64,000 nt of DNA from Bilabrum cf. latius (Eukaryota > Bigyra: Bicosoecida > Bigyra > Bicosoecida). The notes beneath the pieces were generated by a model, which ran no database searches, was not told the origin of the DNA, and saw only the letters and a program-made list of their open reading frames with translations. The stretch spans positions 930,001 through 994,000 of the forward strand of contig OZ237747.1 of assembly GCA_965178125.1 (NCBI GenBank), in the 5' to 3' direction. The translations under genes were made by a program, and so were the position numbers. Numbering within the stretch: the stretch's first letter is position 1; the number at the start of each line of letters is the position of its first letter. Below are positions 11,060 through 22,226 of the stretch, piece by piece.

Positions 11060-13807
11060 TCAGTCCACCACGTCCATTTCCGACCACAGGGTCCCACCAG
11101 AGCCTCCGCCAGAGCCCGAGCTGGGTGACGCCGACCCTTTCGACCCAGCCCCTGCACCGTGTCGGAGCAGCTGCCCGAGAGCACGCCTGCCACCCACCCC
11201 TTTGCTACTTCCTAACGTCAACGCCTTGTTCCTACGTGCGCCCCCGATCACCTGTCTGTGCTTCACGGGTACCTTGCCAGCGGACCCGCCCGCTGGTCTT
11301 GCCGCAGTCGGCACCTGGTCTCTGTCAATGCCGGAGGAGGGGCCACCGTCGTCCGATGAATGATCCTGCATCGGGCTCTGACCATTTGATCCGTGCACAG
11401 ACAAACCCATGCGTTCAGCAGCTGGCTGCGATACCCCAGCCGGCGGCTTGGCAGCAGTTGGTGCGCCACTGGTGTCCCAACTTTCACCAGATGCTTTAAG
11501 ACACGGGGTCCCGGGGTGAGACATTGCAACGCTGAGCACTTCGTACGGGCTACGACCGCACAGTCGTCGCATCGCGCACGTTTGCAGCCATGAGGGATGC
11601 ATTTCCTCTGTGGGCTCACCATCTGGCCCGGATGGTTCTTCGCGAGCAAAACCACCATCGTAATTATCATCTTCGAGCTCGTCGTCCCCGCTCGGCTCCA
11701 TTCTCAGATTCTGGCCTGTGGATGCACTGTCAGTGCAACCAGGAGCAGAGATGCGCATGGGAGCGGTGTACCCTCTGCTGGAGGGTGCGCTGTCGCCCTC
11801 TTGAGATAGGAATGAGTCATCGTGCGACGGCGGCGACAGGAAACCACCATGCTCCTGTTCGTCGCCGGCCCCACCAGCCGATGCGCCATTGCTGGCAGCT
11901 CTGGTGGAGTCTCCTCGGTAGCGGCCAGCAGACACGCTCTGGTCCTCTAGTTCTTCATCTGCACCGTAGCCGAACTGCTCCTCGAGCACTCTCTTGAGCC
12001 TAGCGAGGTGCTCTGGGCGCACCATCGATTGCCGTCCTCGGATCGCGCAGAGCTGCATGGAGCAAGCCCAAGAAGAGCCCAGTGCCCCGGCTGCTACCGC
12101 GTCAGCGGCTGGAGACATCAGCATCTCAGCAGCGCTAGGCTTGAATCCAGCCAGCTTCTCAGTCGGAATCACGTAAGATGGCAAGCAGCTCCACCCGCTG
12201 GATGCTGGGTCGACAGATGGCCTGCCATCCGAGTCAGCCAGGGGATGTTCCTTGCACGCACCTATGGCAGCGTCTAGAATATGGGCGTTGCAGCGGGAGG
12301 CAACCGTGTGCTTGTACCCTCCACCACCGAGAATTACGGTTGGCAGCCCCAACCGAACGATCCAGTTCACAACAGCTCTGTATGACACGTGGGTCAGGTT
12401 CCACGCAGCAGTGGGATCCTGGCCGAGTCCGTCGCACCCTGCCTACAGCACAATGCCATCCGGTTGCGCGAACCTGACCATGGCTCGCAGTGCGGGCAGC
12501 AGCATGGCACAGAACTCCGCGTCAGTGCAGCCACGTTGGATGGGCACGTTCATGACCCCCTTGCGGCCGCACGACTCCCGCAATGCCCCCGACCCTGGGT
12601 AAAATCCCTTAGAGCGGTGGTGCACAGAGAGACAGTAGCAGTTTGGGACTCCCTGCAGAATACCCTCTACCCCGTCTGCGTGGTGCACGTCGATGTCGAC
12701 GTAGAGAACTCTTGCGTCTCGCTGGAGACTGCGAACGAAATCACCGTCTTCCGTGGCAGCAGCCTGGTCCAAGGAGCTTGAGTCGGTATCAGCCCTTGGA
12801 AGGATCCATGCGTTGCCCGAAGAAGGGCTAGCATCAGGCTCCGTTGCCTGCATGTCGCTGTGCTACTCCTCTGACCAGTCACCGACCCAGCCGGCCGATA
12901 TGCTGCCGGTAGCCTCACCGGTGTCGTCTGGCTCCATGGACGGCAAACTGCCCACGGCTAAGCCAACGTCTGCATTAACCTTGACTTTCTACTTGGCGTC
13001 GGACACTGCTTGCTCGTGCAGCTCTAGCTGAATGTCGAGGCTCTCCTGCAGCGAACTCTGTAGAGCTAAGACCGCCAGAGCACAATCATTCAGGTAGCAA
13101 AACCCGCTGGCAAATCCGTGCCCTGCGTGGTGTCGGCCACCAAAGAAGCACACGCCAACGCGCCCCTTGGGCTGTGCGATTCTTGCAACCGTATTGCCTG
13201 CGTTGCTGTCTCGCGTCCTGGTGACCTGCGGGGACACGAACCGAGCAGCCCCGAGAGCCATTCCCGCGATCCCGGAGGCGTACGTGTGCACGCCAGGAAA
13301 TGGAGGACAGTCGTCCACAAGCCCAAATTCTTCTCGTTTAGAGAGGGCGGGCGGTCGTTTCGCGAGCGTTCTGGAATTCGGCCGGGTAGCCTTGCTCGCC
13401 TGCCCGCCTCCTGCTCCGTCGAGCTTGTCCTTCAATCCCGGATCGGTGTCGCAGCTCAGAAGCATTCGAATGTATGCGTCACTGTGACATTCACTCAGTT
13501 GTTGCTCAGTTGCGAAATCCCACGCAATCTTCTTGCAGTGAAAAAGAGCTCCAGAGCTCGACAGAAGCGACCCGGTTAGCCACGCTCGTGATCCCTGGGA
13601 AGTCCTGTGCTTCGGAAGAAGACCCGCAACTGAGACTGAAGTCCGGTCGAACACTACTCCAACTTCATTCGAGGGCAGTAGCGACTACGTTCTAGGCCAC
13701 GGAAGGTCATCCTTAATATGCTCGCTTTCTTGGGACTACCTGCTCGGGGCACCTGAATGGCCGGATTCCGTGCGATCTTGAGTTCCCAAGTAAGATATCG
13801 GGTACAT
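11060..13807 (-). CDS. Class I histone deacetylase (HDAC8/HOS1-like)
   Basis: This is a zinc-dependent lysine deacetylase of 915 aa. It starts at the ATG at 13807, with an in-frame TAA upstream at 13826-13828, and stops at TGA 11060-11062. Five TAGs are read as Gln: 13736, 13685, 12989, 12863 and 12443. Catalytic features are intact: the His pair in GGRHHAGHGFASGFCYLND (about H226-H227), zinc ligands in YVDIDVHHADGVE (D373, H375) and GQDPTAAWNLT (D464), and the GGGGY transition-state Tyr. The TAG at 12443-12445 is residue 455 in the motif GIVL-TAG-AGCDGLGQD, where the family has Gln (VLQ-G-D). An acidic insert lies between the cores at 12800-13000, and a disordered tail of about 380 residues follows the domain. 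It is convergent with the acetyltransferase gene, 90 bp apart. Confidence 0.93.
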
Positions 13808-14506
13808 TGTTCTATTTATTAGGATTTAGTCCGCTATACCAAAGAATTCCGGTGAATTGACCTAGCAACCAGTATGGTGCAACTCGCGCGCGATCCCCTT
13901 GGATTGGTTTGTGCCTGATTGGCGGGTACACGTTCCTTGCCTCCAATGAATCCAATGCAGATAAATACTGCTACGGGGCGGATTCAAACGCACGCTAATT
14001 TTGGGCTATCTTATGTGTGGAGAGCAGTAAAATGAATCCAAACTCATATTGGGGGGGCACTCATCACACCAAAATTCTTGAAGAGGGCGTTCGCGGAATC
14101 TCTCCGTTAAACAACACAGAGAATGGAGTATCATCCGACACTTGTTGAATCACACAGTACAGTAAAGCATATTGTGACTGGCGCGCGGCGTACTGCGAAA
14201 GCCCTGGGTAGTTAGGCAGCCGATTTGTTAACTGGAACAAGTGCTGGCAAAGACAATGAGAAACGACGGCGATCGCGCAGAGCGCTTGCTCTTCGACAGC
14301 TTAGCAGTGGATTTTTGGCAGACTAGTGTTTAAATCATCAGATTATTCAGGCTTAGGAGCAGAAATACTCAGTTGTATCGTGCAGGACTGGCACGTAGAT
14401 TTGGTTGGTAGCAGGCTTGTCGACGCCCGCTGCACCCGCCGGGGGGAGTTCCTCGGTGGATTCTTTGGCAAAATCTTTAGGGATCTCATTCATATCGTAG
14501 ATAACA
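13808..14506. other. Divergent promoter region between HDAC and BCAS3-like genes
   Basis: This AT-richer stretch should contain both promoters and possibly the first exon or exons of the BCAS3-like gene. Candidate first-exon ATGs are at 14031 and 14256, but I could not find a splice path that joins either to the downstream frame. No other feature is seen. Confidence 0.35.
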
Positions 14507-17500
14507 TTGCCGGGTATTTCGTTAGGATCAGGAGCAATATTTCAATCCAAGGTGGCACTAGCAAGAATAGCAGAAATTGCTGTTCAGCTTGGAGATGCAT
14601 TGAGCACGCAAGCAGGAAGCGGTACACGCGACGACAACCATGTAATTCGTTCGGTATTCGAGGCCTTGCTTGGCGCCCCAGGAGCAGCAGCGGATGGCGA
14701 TTCGCAAGCAAACATAGAAGCGGACCCAAGCGACCGACTGGTCGTGGCTGCGCATTTTGCAAGATCGATCGCCCCGTTCATGCGTTCTTAGCCAGTCGGC
14801 CAATCATCTCAGTCTTCGAACGCCACTGAGGCTCCAGCACCTGGCACCCCTGTGGAGATGAGCACCCCTGGTAGCAGCACCACCGGGACATCCAAGCCGA
14901 GCACCGAAGCCGCCGCAGGACCCGCCCTGGAAGGGGCACCAGAGGGGACTTGGGAGATCGGGCGCCGCGCATTAAACCTTTTGCGGAACCTCCACAGCCA
15001 CGGGGATCTCATCGCAGCTCCACTGCTAGAGGGCGGCACCGCGGGCAGCGGCAGGCAGAGCCGCCACGCATGGCCGAAACCGAGCGCGCTGGAGACTCCG
15101 AGTCCGAGTCCTTCGGCTGCATCCGGTGTGACGACTGAATCGGACGGAGGAGCCTCGTCATCGCCATCACCACCCACCTCGGCAGATCAGGCTACTCCCA
15201 ACCTGGACATCGAACCATCAGCCAGTGGTGCCCTGGCAGCCGCTGAGCTCACGCCGCACGACGTCCCGATCTTCTCTCCTAGCACGGGGGCTCTGGTGCA
15301 CGTGCTGCGGTTCAGCCAGCCCGTGGCCCAGGTTGCAACCGCTGGTGATTCTCTTGCGGTGACCTTCCGACGAGGCACGACGGTCGTGCTCGACGCCCTC
15401 ACAATGGACGTGCGATTCGCGGTGCGCGGAGCCAGGGCGCCCACGACGAGGTCTCGTCCGCTGCTTCCAGTGAGCGTCTCGGCAGAGACGATGCACGGAC
15501 CCGCCGGTCCGCACTCGTCACACCGTGATGGCACAGGGACGGCAGCAGACGTGCTGGACGACTCTGACGCTGAGGAGCCGGCGCGAGCTCCGAGCCTTGG
15601 CCGCATGCTCCCGCCGCCACCCGTGGCCCTGTCTCCTCTGTACCTAGCTGTTGGATCCAAGGATCGCGCGGGGAAGCCCGGCGCGGAGGAGCGGGCAATC
15701 GTGTGCGCTAGCGTGCTGGCGCTGCGAGCCACGATCGAAAGCAAGCTGGCCGGGGTGGGTGGCTCCCTCGGGTCGGTGAGGGCGCTGCCCGGCGACAGCA
15801 GCGGCGACGGGTCGGGAGACAAGGGGGGCTTCGGCGAGCTGGCTGGGGCGCTGCTTGCCGGAGCTAGCGCCCGCGTGGCAAGCGCGATCGGTTGGTCTGC
15901 GGATGCAGCGGGGGAGCTTGTGTGGCAGGAAGTGTCCCGTTTCTTCCACGGCGATGTGCAAGGCGGAGCTGGGGACAGGGAGGGGTCGACCTCTCGGAGG
16001 CACAGCAGCGCGAGCACCGTGGGAGCCGGAGCCGCTGCAGATCCAGCGGGCATGGTGGTGGGTGCCGGGCAGGACGCACCCGGCGTGGGCTAGGGTGAGG
16101 GCGGTGCGGCCGGCTGGGATAGCGCCGCCCCTGGTAAAGGCCAGCGCGCTGCCAACCGAAACCGATCCAGGATCGGGAGTGAGACCAGCCAGCATTCGAG
16201 GGGGGCTGGAGATCTCGAGCACGGGGCAGACGAAAGCAGCGAGTCGGAGCACCGCCATGCAAGCAGCGCACAGCCTCGGCCCGGCCATATTGCGCAGCAA
16301 GACGCCCTGTCTGGCGCGAGCCAGAGCGATGAAGCGCACGAGCTGATCATGGAGGCGTTCTTGCAGCGGCTGGCAGATGGGAGCAGCACGGCCACAGTGC
16401 ACGACATCGTAGACTCGGTTATCGGCTCCGAATCTCGTTCAGCCCCCGGTTTGGTGCCCGCGGTGAGTCGATCCGGCTGGCTGGCTGGCGGTGCGGCCGC
16501 CGTCGCGAGCCGAGCAGTCTCAGCCGTGTCGACTGCTGGACAGTGGATCGGCGGGACGCTTGTGTGGGCGGGCATACCGGAGGACTCGAGCCTCGTGGCA
16601 GGGAGCAGTGCAGCAGGAAGCAGGAGCACCGGACTCGTGGCGGGCTGGGACCACTTGAAGAAGCAGCTGTCCTCCACCAAGGGACGGAGGGCCGTGGTGC
16701 AGGGCGCCGTGACCACAGCGCACGAGGCTGCGAGGGCCGCCCGGGTGGTAGCAGGGGCAGCCAAGCAAGTGGGCAAGGCGGCCGCAGCGGGGATGAAATC
16801 CGCTGCCAAGGCGTCTATCCCGCTGCTGAAGGCAGCGCTCCGAATGGCAGCCGACATTTCTGGAGAGGCCGTGGAGATGCCAGGCGACGAGCCAGCTGGG
16901 AGCACCAATGCACCTCGTCCTGCGGATCCGGCTAACCCATTCTCTACACCTCAGGTGGAATCGCTACCGGAAGAGAGCAACGAAAATGCGGATTCAAGGG
17001 AAGCGAGGGATGAGCCTGGAGCTGGCTGCGTCGCCGTCTACGACGTGCACACGGGCCAGCTAGTCGCTCACTTCAGGGCAGAGAGGCCCGGCACTGCCAT
17101 CGCTGCACTTGCCCTGGAAGACCCGAGCCATGGGCCCATCGACTGCTCTAGTGATGGCGCAGCTCCAGGCATGGGTGCGGCTGCATCGGCAGGGACGCTG
17201 CTTGCAACTGCGAGCGATCGCGGATAGGTTGCGCACGTGTACCGGTTCATGCCGCCGCAGCGCCGCCTCACAGGACCAACCACGGATGAATCTCGTACCG
17301 ATACGCGTGGAAGTGCTAGTCGTGCTGTTTTGCTCGCAGTGCTGGAGCGCGTCGCATACGATGGTGGTATCGATGATCGGGTGTTGCCACCGGTCAGCAC
17401 AGCCGGGTTGGCTGCGAGCCTCGGCAGGACAAGAGCCAGGCTTCCAGGCACTTGGGCGCTCGGTGTGCCCCGTCGACACGCCGACCTCGTAGCACGGCTG

Positions 17501-19630
17501 CAGAGGGGTGTCACGCACGCGCGCGTATCCAGCATTCGGTTCGAGCGAGGCGAGCTCGGCGTTGATCGATCGTCAGCAGCGGCTGGTGCAGTAGGGGAAG
17601 CGACCGTGCCCGGTGAGGGCAGCGCAGCCGCTGGTTGCCTTGAGCCGCACCTAGTCATGCTGTGTACGGACCACGGGACGACTCACGTGTTCGATCTTCC
17701 TCCTCTGGCCACGTTGCTGGGCCACTGGGACCAAGACGGAGGCAGGCTGCCCCTGCCTGCTGCCGGGACAGCCGAGGCTAAGGGATCGACGCTGTCGTAG
17801 GAACCAATAGACTGCGCCACTGGCCGTTCTGATGGTCGGTTCTCTAGCACTGCGCCCGTGCCCTCGGACGAGGTACAGCTAGGGGGTGTCCCCGATGTAT
17901 CCGTTGAGCGGCACCGCGACTCGTTCTTGCAGCGACGGCGGGCCGACGCCTTGCGTCAGGTGGAGTCGGTAGCACCGGATTTGGTGCCTGTCGCGCAGCT
18001 AAGGACGCCCGCGGAGCCGGCCTACTCGCCTGCGGATCATGCGGCTGCGCTGCAGTCGGCTGTGGAGCAGAAATTGCCCGGCGCGACTGCTCTGACCTCA
18101 GTGCCAGCGGCCCCGTTGGCACCGGCAGGTTGCCTGCCGCCGTCCTGGTCCTCGTGTGCCGTGCTGCCGTGCAGTGCACCCGGGGCTGAGTGGGCCGTGG
18201 CAGATCCCAAAACCAAGAAGCGTTGGACCGCTTCAGCAAGCGGGAAGTGCTTGTTGCTTGCGTGCACCCGAGACGGTCGCCTGCACTGCCACAGGGTATC
18301 CATGGCACGGGCATTCGAGCCTGAATCTACCGCAGGGGTAAGCCGTGGGAGTGGAGGCTCAAGCAGCACAAGGGATGCTAGCACCGTTGTGCTGCCGAAG
18401 CTCAGGATGGCTGCTTCGTCCCCTATCTCCCTCGACTGCCGAATGGGGCTCGGCTGGCCGTTCGGAGTGCATCGCTCAGTGCAGACACCCGTCTCAAGCT
18501 CCGAAGCAAAGGACTCATATAGGCCAGTAGAAGCTGCATGTGGGGAGATGTACCGCGGTCCATGGATGGCAAAGGTGATTCTGGGCACGGGTGCACCAGT
18601 CACCGACCTGAGCTGGCCTCCCGAAGGTGCGCTGGCCCTCGTCCCAAGACGGGGCGGTGCAGGTGATCCAGCGGCTATTGAGGACCCGATTGACGCGTTC
18701 ATGGCTCTGGATGACGCCGAGGCGTTCCTGCAAGATCCAAGCGTGCAGTCGACGCATGTTCTCAAATCCTGCACGCTGTCGCAGGCGGTTTCTCTCAGGA
18801 TGGGTGGCATCGATGCCAGCGACCTGCATGACGCTAAGGCACCTCCTCTGCCAGTGGTTGCAGCGCGTGCAGCCCGTGAAGAAAGTGGGAGGTACGGACT
18901 TGCCCCCCGAGATCGCAGCACGAAGGAGACGCAAGCTGCTGCAGGAGCCAAAGGGGCTTCCGCTACCGCTGCAGGCTCTATGAGCATGTAGCCTGCACAG
19001 GACTCGAGAACGCAGAGCGGATCGCCTGACGTCACTGTGAGACTCGGAGCTGCGCTGGGCGTGCGCGCCCCGTTGGTTCACATGGAGTCCGTGCCTGTGG
19101 GGGCGGGCTCCGCGGGCGAGGAGTTTGGACGCGCCAGGGAGAGGTCCAGGGAATCCACCGGTGGATTGGCCGACGCGATCCGGGTGGAGGGGTCAAGCTG
19201 GGGAGTCGACTCTCCCGTGGCACTCGAGCGTGATGCTGGCTAGGGCGACGTGGCGGCATGCATCGGTGGCGGCAGCCACGCTTCGGGGTCGCTGGCAGAA
19301 GAAGAGCGAGGCGGGGCAACCCCAACATCTGCAGACATGCGGGCGATGGCGCGCGACGATGCGATTTCTCCTCCACTGGCGCAGGGGGATGGAGGCGGTT
19401 CGTTTGAGCTGCAGGGCGGCGGCATCATGCAGGACCACTTCGCGAGCGGTTCACCAGTGCCTGGCGGTACGGCACTCACGGGCACGGGCACCGGTGGCTC
19501 GACAGGAAGTGCGTAGCATGGCAAGTCGGACGCTGGCGCGTCGTGTTCGGCCGATGAAGAGGATGGTGGCGAGTCCGAGGACGACCAGGACGATGTTGTG
19601 CTTGGTGGTGGTGGAGCTGTATCCGAATAA
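14507..19630 (+). CDS. BCAS3: BCAS3/ATG18-type WD-repeat protein (5' end unresolved)
   Basis: This looks like a homologue of BCAS3 (plant ATG18f-h), a phosphoinositide-binding beta-propeller of the phagophore. The frame is open from before 14507 to the TAA at 19628-19630, about 1,708 codons, with TAGs at 14789, 16091, 17225, 17798, 18989, 19241 and 19514 read as Gln. Landmark segments appear in family order: GTWEIGRRALNLL, VPIFSPSTGALVHVLRFSQP, TTVVLDALTMDVRFAV, CVAVYDVHTGQLVAHFRA, LLATASDRG-TAG-VAHVYRF, LVARLQRGVTHARVSSIRF and LCTDHGTTHVFDLPPLATL. The ligand-site element (RQRG/HRG-like) is therefore followed by the usual GT-TH-F strand. Long Ala/Ser inserts make it larger than the animal protein. 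The true start may be an upstream exon or the in-frame ATG at 14780. Confidence 0.8.
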
Positions 19631-19753
19631 CAACTGTACTTTCATTGCAACGACGCCAACGACAGCTGGCCAAACTATTCGCCGCTCGATGTCCTCCACG
19701 ATAATGCGTCACCTTGCTCTTGCCACTCCCATTTTGCCACCCTCCTTCTTCTC

Positions 19754-21131
19754 TCAATCGTCCTTACCACCACCGGGTGCCTCCTCTGGACCTGGACCTG
19801 CCCCCGTCCCTGCGTCTTTCCCTCCGGCTTGACCGCTGCCGCTTCCTCCCGCCTGAGCTCCGCCAGCGCCTGCGTCTGGCGAATGTGACCCGCCATCCGC
19901 TTCATCCCCCCCCTCCACGGGGCCAGCCTCTACGCCGGTTCCTGCTAGCTTCCATCGCTCCAAAACTGCTTCCATCTGGGCGATGTCCGACTTGTTCAGC
20001 TCGTCTGAACACAGCGCCAGCACCCACGCCAAGCACAGCTTCCGGTCGCTGCCCCCCTCTTGGAGTGCCCGGCACAGCTCGCTCTCGTCGTCGACCTCTG
20101 CGGCTATTTCTGCGGCGGTCTTGCCATGTTCGTCAACGGCTTCTGGGTTTGCACCTCCTGCAAGGCACTCGACCACGAGCTTGGCGTCCAGCTTCCACGC
20201 CGCGGAATGAAGCGGGGTGTTGTTAAGCTGCATCGGATCGGATCTTCAGACCAGCAACACGTGATGAGAGTGATACAGGCAGGGATGCGATGAGCGTACA
20301 GCAGCAACAAATGAAATGTAGCTTACGTAATCAGGAACAGCAAAGTCTGCCCCGGCCTTGCGGAGATACTCAACGCACTCGCACTCAGTTGCACTGACCG
20401 CAAGTGCAGCGGCAGTGTTTCCGTCCTGTGACCATCGCATGGGAGATCGGATGCACACCAGATTGCGCGAACACATTCATTGTGTCATTTGAGTTGTTGC
20501 AGGTGCAGGGAAATGAAACATACTTTGTTTCTGGAGTCCAAGTCAGCTCCAGCGTTCACTAGGACTTCGATGGTTCGATGGTTGCCTTGGATGGCTGCTT
20601 GGTGAATCGGCTGGAAACCCGATTTCTGCGGAGGTAAGACCAGCATAAGCTGTGAATCACATCTTGTGATGAGGCAGCGGTTCAATAAGTTCAGACATGG
20701 TCCATGTACGTCTCCAGCTTCCTCCAATAGGGATCGCTCGCTTACATGCATCCCATGGTGCTAATATTGCTGATTAATGCGTAGCAACGAACAAATGTAA
20801 CACTTACTGCGTCTACAGACGAGATATCTGCACCTTGCAAGATCAGGTATTGCGCGAACTCGATGTTCTCATGTTGATGCCAACAACACATGTGAAGAGC
20901 TTTGTCGAGAAGAGCCTACTGCAATATCTGATGTATACGCCAAATATTTGCGTGGCAAATTGAAGCAGGTGCAAATCCGCTGGGGGTCTGGCGAAGCCAT
21001 ACTGATATAGCGGATCTTATGAATTGCCTTGGTCATCTCCTTACGCTATCATCTGCCCCTGCACCCTAAGCGACTAGAGCCTTAAATGTCTCTGTGTTGC
21101 AATTCATCGAAAGCTCTATCAGTTTTTCCAT
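19754..21131 (-). CDS. Ankyrin-repeat protein, five exons
   Basis: The spliced gene is complement(19754..20227, 20327..20425, 20524..20625, 20808..20918, 21045..21131): 291 codons, 290 aa, TGA stop. All four introns are GT-AG (99, 98, 182 and 126 bp) and all are phase 0, so each exon is a whole number of codons (29, 37, 34, 33 and 158). Each of the first four exons is close to one 33-residue ankyrin repeat: ALVAQGAGADDS, then KALHMCCWHQHENIEFAQYL, GFQPIHQAAIQGNHRTIEVL, and DGNTAAALAV with LRKAGADF. The last exon carries NNTPLHSAAWKLDAKLVVE and a Gly/Ala-rich tail. Two in-frame TAGs, at 21066-21068 (ALVA-TAG-GAGAD) and as the first codon of exon 2 (20916-20918), read as Gln. Splicing gives regular repeat spacing, which supports the model. 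The binding partner is unknown. Confidence 0.85.
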
Positions 21132-21381
21132 TAGTAGAATTTTAGTGCCGCATCCTGATTAGATTCCTGCGAGCCGGATGCATCATTTCAAAACCTCGCA
21201 GAATGTGAGCCAAGCCACTTTCAATATACATACCAACTATGGCAATAATATGGTCATACGCTTTCTCGGTAAGACACTCTCACAAAAATACTAGCAAGCT
21301 GGATATCGACTCAGTCGAAAAGTCGTATCGTCACTTTCAATCATCATCATCACCTTCGAGATCTCGCATCGGACCCTCGTC
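21132..21381. other. Left flank of the tandem array
   Basis: This short single-copy stretch lies between the ankyrin gene start and the first base of array homology at about 21382. It should contain the ankyrin promoter. Nothing else is recognised. Confidence 0.4.
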
Positions 21382-21888
21382 CGGGGACGCATCGACTCAG
21401 AGAAGAGTGGTTTGTGTTTTGCGGCGAACCTCCGCCGTCCACGGCCAGCCATCGGATTGCAGTACGGCGGCAATGAGGCAGCAAGCTCAGCCATGCAGGA
21501 CAAGGTGCGGGAAGCCTTGGACCGCCAAGTCCACCGGAAGGCAGCTCAACTGCGCAGTCATGGGGAGCAGTCGTCTGGTCCTGCCAGGGGGCATGCGGAG
21601 TCGCCACACAGCCTCTTTGCGAGTCATGCACAAGGTGCAGGCATGAGGCCGTCAGGTGGCGGAGCATCAGGCAGCTCATCATCTGCACGGCCACGCCACA
21701 GTGAAGGGAAGCAAGCAGGCGCCAGCAGCCCGGCATCTAGGCCTGGGCGCTCTCGAATGGGATCATCTTGCGGTGCTGGGCGTGACCGGGCGGACGGGGC
21801 CTCGGATCTTGGAAGTGGCTACCTGGACGATGCAGAGGGGGGCACGAGTGGCCAAAGTGGGATGGAGTCGGGCGATGAGGATCTGTGA
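21382..21888 (+). pseudogene. A1: 5'-truncated A part at the left array edge
   Basis: Homology to other A copies begins at about 21382, within the segment encoding GRIDSEKSGLCFAANLRRPR. The frame then runs to the usual TGA (21886-21888), ending SGMESGDEDL. The first 100 codons and the start are missing. At the codon where all other copies have TAG, this copy has AAG: MQDKVREAL instead of MQL-TAG-VREAL. Confidence 0.8.
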
Positions 21889-22226
21889 CCTTGGGTGCAC
21901 ACGGCTCGTAATGCTCGAAGTGCCTTGCCTGGCTCCATTGGCGCTTGCGTCTGTAGCATCGCGCCCGACTTACCTGCGACTGTCGATCCTTCTGTTGACG
22001 GCATCTGGATGGGGGAAACGTTTACTCTCCTCGTCTGTCCTCCCGTCTCCCGATTTCTCCCTGCCAGTGGGTGCCACCACCCCAGTGCTAGTGGTGCTTC
22101 TTCCTCCTCCAACTTGTCCACCTGTCTTCCCCCATCGCCTTCATATCTGCCACGCCCACGACTTGATGGCTCATCCGAGCTCTCTGTCCAGTGCGCTTCC
22201 TCAGCGGCTCTGCCTTGCACTCGGAG
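21889..22226. other. A-B spacer (about 340 bp; present in every cassette)
   Basis: This lies between the A stop and the B start and recurs at 24925, 27961, 33854, 37012, 40052, 46224, 52539 and 55581. Indels here (+3, +5, -8, -1 and whole 79-bp units) ignore the triplet rule, unlike those in the genes, so I treat it as non-coding. It presumably holds the B promoter. It contains a pyrimidine-rich stretch and one unit of the 79-bp minisatellite in most copies. Confidence 0.6.

Noticed and set aside
15187-16053. A 288-codon minus-strand frame
   Set aside because: It is antisense to the BCAS3-like gene, which matches its family on the plus strand.
20919-21044. An extra 20-bp intron or additional exon in the ankyrin gene
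   Set aside because: Direct splicing of exon 1 to the TAG-initiated exon gives correct 33-residue repeat spacing, so no extra exon is needed.
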